Below are positions 59,479-64,000 of a stretch of DNA of 64,000 nucleotides, piece by piece (the stretch's first letter is position 1; each line of letters opens with the position of its first letter). The notes beneath the pieces were generated by a model. It was not told the origin of the DNA. It did not search any database and worked only from the letters and a program-made list of their open reading frames with translations. Both the position numbers and the translations under genes were made by a program. This DNA comes from Paludibacteraceae bacterium. GTDB taxonomy: Bacteria; Bacteroidota; Bacteroidia; Bacteroidales; Paludibacteraceae. The stretch lies in the NCBI GenBank assembly GCA_017464025.1, contig JAFUEI010000014.1:1-64000 (forward strand). Direction: 5' to 3'.

Positions 59479-60822
59479 ATGAAAAAGAAATTTGTTCTGA
59501 CCCTGCTCATGGCTGTTGCCGCACTGCCTCTCCTTCGTGCCGGCGACCATGTCATGCAGGCCACCCGCCGGCAGGAAGCCAAGGAGGCTCCCGCCGCCCT
59601 CACGCTCTCTCTCAGGGAGGCGCAGGACTATGCCGTCGCGGGCAACCGCTCCCTCAAGAACGCCTCCCTCGCCGTGCAGGAAGCCTATGCACAGCGCTGG
59701 CAGACCATCGCTGCCATGCTCCCCTCTGTCGATGGTAGCTATTCCTATAGCAACTACTGCGGCTATAGCGCCGAGATGTCAACCGCTATGGGGGCGTTTA
59801 AGATAGATATGCCCAATGTCGGAGCCCTCGGCCTCACCGCCAGTGTCGGTATCAACGGCCAGGGCATCGTGGGTGCCTTGCTCAACAATATCGCTATCGA
59901 CATGAAGAAGATCTCTCTCGAACAGTCCGAGACCGAACTCCGTTCCAGCGTCGTCACCAGCTATGTCTCCGTCCTCGTTATGCAAAGCATGAAGCAGTTG
60001 CTCGACAGCAGTCTCAACAACATCGAGGGGCTGGCTGCCATTACGCAGAAGACGGTCGATGCCGGTGCCGCCGAACAAACTACCGCCGACCAGATCAAGG
60101 TACGTGTCAACACCATCCGTAACAATATCAACTCCACCCTTCGCAACACCGAACTGGCTCTCAACTCGCTCCGTGTGCTTCTCGCTGTTCCTGCCGGTAC
60201 GGAGCTCACGCTCACCGAACGTCTGGAGGACTTTCTCTCCGCCGAAGTCGTACTCAATCTGCTCGGCGAGGAGTTCAATATCAACAACAACCTCGACTAC
60301 CAGCTCCTGAAGAAGAGCACCGAACTCGCCGAGAAGAATGTCCACATGGCGGCTTGGGCCTATGGGCCGACCCTTACGGCAGCCTACAATTTCACCAACC
60401 AGCAGTACTACGGCGAAGGCGGTATGCGTATGACGCCGCCTAATCTCGTGCAACTCACGATCCGTATGCCTCTCTGGTCCAGCGGAAAACGGGCGGCGGG
60501 AGTCGTGGAGAAAAAAATTGCCCTCGAAGAGGCACGCAATACGCTGGCCGAAACCACCGACAACCTCGGCATTCTCTATCAGCAACTCCGCTTCAACCTC
60601 CAGAATGCCTATGAGACCTATCTCAACGAAAATGAGAATATCGGGGTCACACAGCGCGTCTTCCAATCTACTACCAATAAGTTCCAGTGGGGGGCCGCAA
60701 GCAACCTTGAACTCACCAATGCCAGCAACGACCTTATTAGCGCACAATCAACCTACGTACAGGCTGTGCTCGCCCTTGTCAATGCCGAAGTGGAACTCTC
60801 CCAATTCTTGAATAACAAATGA
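59479..60822 (+). CDS. TolC-family outer-membrane efflux protein
   Basis: The 447-residue protein has a signal peptide (MKKKFVLTLLMAVAALPLLR) and the double helical-barrel repeat of outer-membrane efflux proteins: LTLSLREAQDYAVAGNRSLK and AVQEAYAQRWQTIAAMLPSV in the first half, ETYLNENENIGVTQRVFQST and TNASNDLISAQSTYVQAVLA in the second. It is the exit duct of the tripartite pump. Its stop overlaps the next start by ATGA. Confidence 0.92.
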   Translation: MKKKFVLTLLMAVAALPLLRAGDHVMQATRRQEAKEAPAALTLSLREAQDYAVAGNRSLKNASLAVQEAYAQRWQTIAAMLPSVDGSYSYSNYCGYSAEMSTAMGAFKIDMPNVGALGLTASVGINGQGIVGALLNNIAIDMKKISLEQSETELRSSVVTSYVSVLVMQSMKQLLDSSLNNIEGLAAITQKTVDAGAAEQTTADQIKVRVNTIRNNINSTLRNTELALNSLRVLLAVPAGTELTLTERLEDFLSAEVVLNLLGEEFNINNNLDYQLLKKSTELAEKNVHMAAWAYGPTLTAAYNFTNQQYYGEGGMRMTPPNLVQLTIRMPLWSSGKRAAGVVEKKIALEEARNTLAETTDNLGILYQQLRFNLQNAYETYLNENENIGVTQRVFQSTTNKFQWGAASNLELTNASNDLISAQSTYVQAVLALVNAEVELSQFLNNK

Positions 60823-61844
60823 AAGCATATATGAATAAAACGCTCATTCTGGCAACTGCGGCCCTCGCCCTGATTGCCTGCAACAAACAAAAGGAAAACG
60901 CCGTTGCCACCGGCGAAACGGAGCGCATCGAGCAGGTGCGCACCATCATACTCCAACCTCGCGAAATACAGCGCGAGATAGCTGTCTCTACCAACCTCCA
61001 GGGCTACCTCACCCAGAACGTGGCCCCCTCGCTCACCGGCAAGATCGAGCATATCTATTGTGAGGTCGGCGACCGTAAGCAGAAGGGTGACCTGCTCGTC
61101 CGTATGGACCAGACCCAGTACAAGACGACGAAAATCACCATGGGTAACCTTGAGATCGAGAAGAACCGTATCGAGCAACTCCTCCGCTCCGGCTCTGCCA
61201 CGCAGCAGCAGTTCGACCAGATTACCATGCAGTACAACCAGACCAAAGAGCAACTCGAGTTCCTTGAGCAGAACACCTATGTCAAAGCTCCTTTCGCCGG
61301 CGTCATCTCCGCCAAGACCTACGAGGACGGCGAACTCTACGGCGGACAGCCTATCGTTGTGCTCACGCAAATCAACCGCCTCAAAGCGCTCGTGGCCGTT
61401 CCTGAGACCTATTTCCCTCGTATCAAGCAGGGCATGAAGCTTACGCTTACCAGCGAAATCTACCCCGACAAGGTGTTCAATGCACAGGTGGAGGTGGTCT
61501 ATCCTACCATCGACCCCGCAACGCACACTTTCCAATGTAAAATTCAGATACCTAACGACAAACTGCTGCTGCGCCCGGGTATGTTTGTCACCACCCGAAT
61601 CGGTCTGGGTAAGGAGCGGACAATCGTCGTTCCTTACCAGTCAGTCGAGAAACTTGTCGGCGCCAACGACCGCTATGTCTTCATCGTTGAGGACGGCCGC
61701 GCAAAACGCGTCTCGGTAGAATTGGGCCAGCGCTTCGACCAGGATGTGGAAATCATTTCCGACGAGATACACGAAGGCGTTGAATATGTCACCACCGGAC
61801 AGCATAAACTCGTTGACGGAGTTAAACTTAATGTAGTTGAATAG
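60819..61844 (+). CDS. RND efflux periplasmic adaptor (HlyD/AcrA family), lipoprotein
   Basis: The 341-residue adaptor has lipobox ALIACNKQK near residue 21, which anchors it to the membrane. The biotinyl-lipoyl and alpha-hairpin regions follow (GKIEHIYCEVGDRKQKGDLL, QLLRSGSATQQQFDQITMQY, TYVKAPFAGVISAKTYEDGE), then the beta-barrel domain (GMKLTLTSEIYPDKVFNAQV). The start overlaps the TolC stop by ATGA; an ATG four codons on (60831) is an alternative. It joins the RND pump to TolC. Confidence 0.92.
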   Translation: MKAYMNKTLILATAALALIACNKQKENAVATGETERIEQVRTIILQPREIQREIAVSTNLQGYLTQNVAPSLTGKIEHIYCEVGDRKQKGDLLVRMDQTQYKTTKITMGNLEIEKNRIEQLLRSGSATQQQFDQITMQYNQTKEQLEFLEQNTYVKAPFAGVISAKTYEDGELYGGQPIVVLTQINRLKALVAVPETYFPRIKQGMKLTLTSEIYPDKVFNAQVEVVYPTIDPATHTFQCKIQIPNDKLLLRPGMFVTTRIGLGKERTIVVPYQSVEKLVGANDRYVFIVEDGRAKRVSVELGQRFDQDVEIISDEIHEGVEYVTTGQHKLVDGVKLNVVE

Positions 61845-61904
61845 CCTCTCTCTAACTCTCCCGTCAGGGGGAGAGAATAGAATAATACGAATCCTAATTA
61901 AAAG

Positions 61905-61953
61905 CCTGTCCCCCGCAGGTTTACCCCCTCTGGTGGAGGGGGACAGGGGGAGG
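61905..61953 (+). promoter_or_regulatory. Hairpin-forming leader and strong ribosome-binding site of the RND pump gene
   Basis: CCTGTCCCCC (61905-61914) can pair with GGGGGACAGG (61938-61947), which sits next to the Shine-Dalgarno-like GGGGGAGG (61946-61953), five bases before the ATG at 61959. An inner CCCCCTC/GAGGGGG pair (61924-61930 with 61936-61942) competes with it. The G-rich site is unusual in a genome where most starts lack an SD. Confidence 0.55.
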
Positions 61954-61958
61954 TTCTT

Positions 61959-64000
61959 ATGTCAATCTATAAAACTGCGATTGAAAAACCTGTTACCACC
62001 GTCCTCATTTTCGTGGCGGTAATAGTAATCGGTATCTATAGCTTTATCAAGCTGCCTGTTGACCAGTTCCCCGAGATGGATCCGCCCTACATCACGGTGA
62101 TGACCACCTATCCGGGTGCCAGTGCTTCCGAGATGGAGACCAACGTGACCAAAATCATGGAGAACGCCCTCACCTCCGTTGACCATCTCAAGCATATCAC
62201 TTCCCAGTCCAAAGACAATATCTCTGTCGTCACGCTGGAACTCGAATGGGGATCCAATATGGACGAAGCGGTCAACGATGTCCGCTCTTTTGTCGATATG
62301 GCGGCCAACAACCTGCCCGACAACTGCGCCAAGCCCGTCATCTTCAAGCTCTCTACATCGTCCATGCCTATCTGCCAGTACAGTATCACGGCCGATGAGA
62401 CCTATGCCGGGTTGGACAAGATTCTCAACGACGAAGTGGTACCCCAGCTCAACCATATCGATGGTATAGGCAACATATCCCTCTCCGGCTCGCCCGACCG
62501 CTACGTCTATGTCAACATCGACCAGCAGAAGCTCGATGCCTATGGCATCACCCTCGAGCAAGTGGGGCAGGTCGTCACTGCCAACAACCTCAACCTCTCT
62601 TCCGGTACCGTCAAGATGCCGCAGGAGCAGTATCAGATGCAGGTGCGTTCCGAGTATATCGAGTCTTCTGAGATTGCCAACCTTATGGTTACGATGACCC
62701 CGCAGGGGCAGCAGGTCTTTATCCGCGACATCGCTACCGTCAAAGATACTATCAAAGACCTCTCGCTCGATGAGAAGACCAACGGCCGTGAAGCCGTGCG
62801 TCTTATCATCGCCAAACAGACCGGTGCCAACACCGTGCAGGTCTGCCGCGATGTGCGCAAAGAGCTCGCTCTCATTCAGAAACAGCTCCCTACCGACGTC
62901 AAGATAGAGAAGATCTACGACTCCTCGGAGAATATTCAGAACTCCATCAACTCCCTCGAGGAGTCCGTACTGTACGCCCTCCTCTTCGTGGTACTTGTGG
63001 TGCTCTTCTTCCTCGGCAAGTGGCGTGCCACCCTCATCATCGGTATCACCATTCCTATCGCCCTTATTGTGGCGTTTATCTATCTGGGCGTAGCCGACTC
63101 GTCTATCAACATCATCTCGTTCTGCTCCCTCACCATCGCTATCGGTATGGTGGTGGACGATGCCATCGTGGTTTTGGAGAACATCACCCGCCACGTGGAG
63201 CGCGGCGAAGACCCGCATGAGGCGGCCATCTATGCCACCAACGAGGTCTGGGTCTCGGTTATCGCTACCACCCTCGTGCTTGTGGCGGTCTTTGTGCCGC
63301 TGACCATGCTGACGGGTATGGCGGGTATCATGTTCCACGAACTCGGCTGGATTGTCACCGTCGTATGCTGCACCTCCACGGCTGTGGCCATCTCCCTCAC
63401 CCCGATGCTCTGCTCCAAGCTGCTCAAGGCTAAGAAAGTGCATGTGGACGAGGACGGCAACCTCATAGACGATGAGGCGGGCAGGAAGAATTTCTACGAG
63501 CGCACCGTGGTGCGTATGCTCGATGTTATCGACGAGTATTATGCCAAGTCGCTCGGCTGGTGCCTCCGTCACAAGGCCGTCACCTTCCTTATCCTTGCAG
63601 CCTTCTTTATGGCCTCGCTCATACCTGTCTTCATGGGCAAAATTGGTACCGACTTCATGCAGCAGCAGGACAACGGACGACTCTCTGTCACGGTCAAACT
63701 GCAGCGCGGTACGCGTATCGAGGAAACCCTCAAGACAGCCCGACGGCTTGAAGCCCGCTTTGTGCAACTCGTGCCGGAGATTGAACTTATCAACACCTCC
63801 GCCGGATCCAACGATGACGCTTCTATCGCCGCCCTCTTCTCTTCGACGATGAACAATAAGATCAGTATGACCGTCCGTCTCCCCAAGAAATGGGAGCGCG
63901 ACCGCGACATCTGGACCATTGCCGAGATTCTGCGCCGCGAAATGGCTGACTATCCTGAAATCATCGAATATCAGTGCAACGTCTCGTCTGGTGGACCCGG
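61959..64000 (+). CDS. RND-family efflux transporter permease, partial (window ends inside)
   Basis: The inner-membrane proton-driven pump of the tripartite system. Translation from 61959 begins MSIYKTAIEKPVTTVLIFVA and runs open for 680 codons to the window end, with no stop. Helix 1 (residues about 11-28) is followed by the porter domain (KLPVDQFPEMDPPYITVMTT), then GKWRATLIIGITIPIALIVA and the helix-4 motif LTIAIGMVVDDAIVVLENIT, with the proton-relay Asp pair. YATNEVWVSVIATTLVLVAV and TPMLCSK complete the N-terminal half. Members are about 1030-1070 residues, so the C-terminal third is beyond the edge. Drug/bile-type efflux is the likely role. Confidence 0.93.
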   Translation, partial: MSIYKTAIEKPVTTVLIFVAVIVIGIYSFIKLPVDQFPEMDPPYITVMTTYPGASASEMETNVTKIMENALTSVDHLKHITSQSKDNISVVTLELEWGSNMDEAVNDVRSFVDMAANNLPDNCAKPVIFKLSTSSMPICQYSITADETYAGLDKILNDEVVPQLNHIDGIGNISLSGSPDRYVYVNIDQQKLDAYGITLEQVGQVVTANNLNLSSGTVKMPQEQYQMQVRSEYIESSEIANLMVTMTPQGQQVFIRDIATVKDTIKDLSLDEKTNGREAVRLIIAKQTGANTVQVCRDVRKELALIQKQLPTDVKIEKIYDSSENIQNSINSLEESVLYALLFVVLVVLFFLGKWRATLIIGITIPIALIVAFIYLGVADSSINIISFCSLTIAIGMVVDDAIVVLENITRHVERGEDPHEAAIYATNEVWVSVIATTLVLVAVFVPLTMLTGMAGIMFHELGWIVTVVCCTSTAVAISLTPMLCSKLLKAKKVHVDEDGNLIDDEAGRKNFYERTVVRMLDVIDEYYAKSLGWCLRHKAVTFLILAAFFMASLIPVFMGKIGTDFMQQQDNGRLSVTVKLQRGTRIEETLKTARRLEARFVQLVPEIELINTSAGSNDDASIAALFSSTMNNKISMTVRLPKKWERDRDIWTIAEILRREMADYPEIIEYQCNVSSGGP

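Noticed and set aside
61962..63767. 601-codon open frame opposite the RND pump
   Set aside because: The plus strand encodes an unmistakable RND permease (VVDDAIVV motif); the antisense frame has no homology-like features.

Overview
The window comes from a Bacteroidota chromosome, most likely order Bacteroidales (Prevotellaceae-like or a neighbouring family; the genus cannot be fixed by eye). The evidence is SprA, the outer-membrane translocon of the type IX secretion system (T9SS), several secreted proteins with C-terminal sorting-type tails, a KorAB 2-oxoacid:ferredoxin oxidoreductase, the murC-ftsQ-ftsA-ftsZ order, and many promoters of the Bacteroidota type (TTTG, 19-20 bp, TAnnTTTG) with few Shine-Dalgarno sites. 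I saw no rRNA, IS element, prophage, integrase or CRISPR array.

Layout. 1-14.2 kb (all minus strand): two giant secreted proteins with T9SS-type tails, an AAA+/DUF4143 ATPase with an elaborate inverted-repeat promoter, a third secreted protein, and a membrane-spanning TPR/AraC-type regulator. 14.7-22.8 kb: sprA and ruvA. 23.2-30.3 kb: a 2348-residue modular secreted protein built from six units of about 300 residues plus five InlB-B-like repeats. 30.6-35.4 kb (plus strand): YfhO-type membrane protein, an unrecognised protein, a hexapeptide acetyltransferase and a GT2 glycosyltransferase, a likely cell-surface glycan operon. 35.5-40.6 kb (minus): GT9 glycosyltransferase, parA, parB, DUF5683 protein, mltD and a MerR regulator, tightly packed. 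40.8 kb: tRNA-Phe. 41-47.8 kb (minus): NadR-like kinase, an orphan sugar-isomerase-like protein, a secreted DUF6359-like protein, PrsW protease, DedA protein and a TPR protein. 47.8-53.4 kb (minus): yqeY, ftsZ, ftsA, ftsQ, murC. 53.7 kb: a lipoprotein; 54.8 kb: tRNA-Leu. 55.1-58.1 kb: korB and korA. 58.3 kb: rpsU. 58.8 kb to the right edge (plus): a TetR-led tripartite RND efflux operon whose pump gene is cut by the window end.

How the genes work together. SprA exports proteins carrying the C-terminal domains seen on several neighbours. The TPR/AraC regulator probably controls itself and the secreted gene downstream of it: both upstream regions carry the same paired GGACAA motif, about 21 bp apart, at exactly the same distance (32 bp) from their -7 boxes. 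The par, mltD and dcw genes link chromosome segregation, wall turnover and septation.

The most unusual global feature is the number of short tandem repeats (6-11 bp units, a different sequence at each locus) in intergenic regions, including a transcribed leader and the murC-ftsQ gap, and one in frame inside the DedA gene. No clear new defence or mobile system was found. The best candidates for something undescribed are the TPR/AraC regulon, the giant modular proteins and the tandem-repeat tracts.
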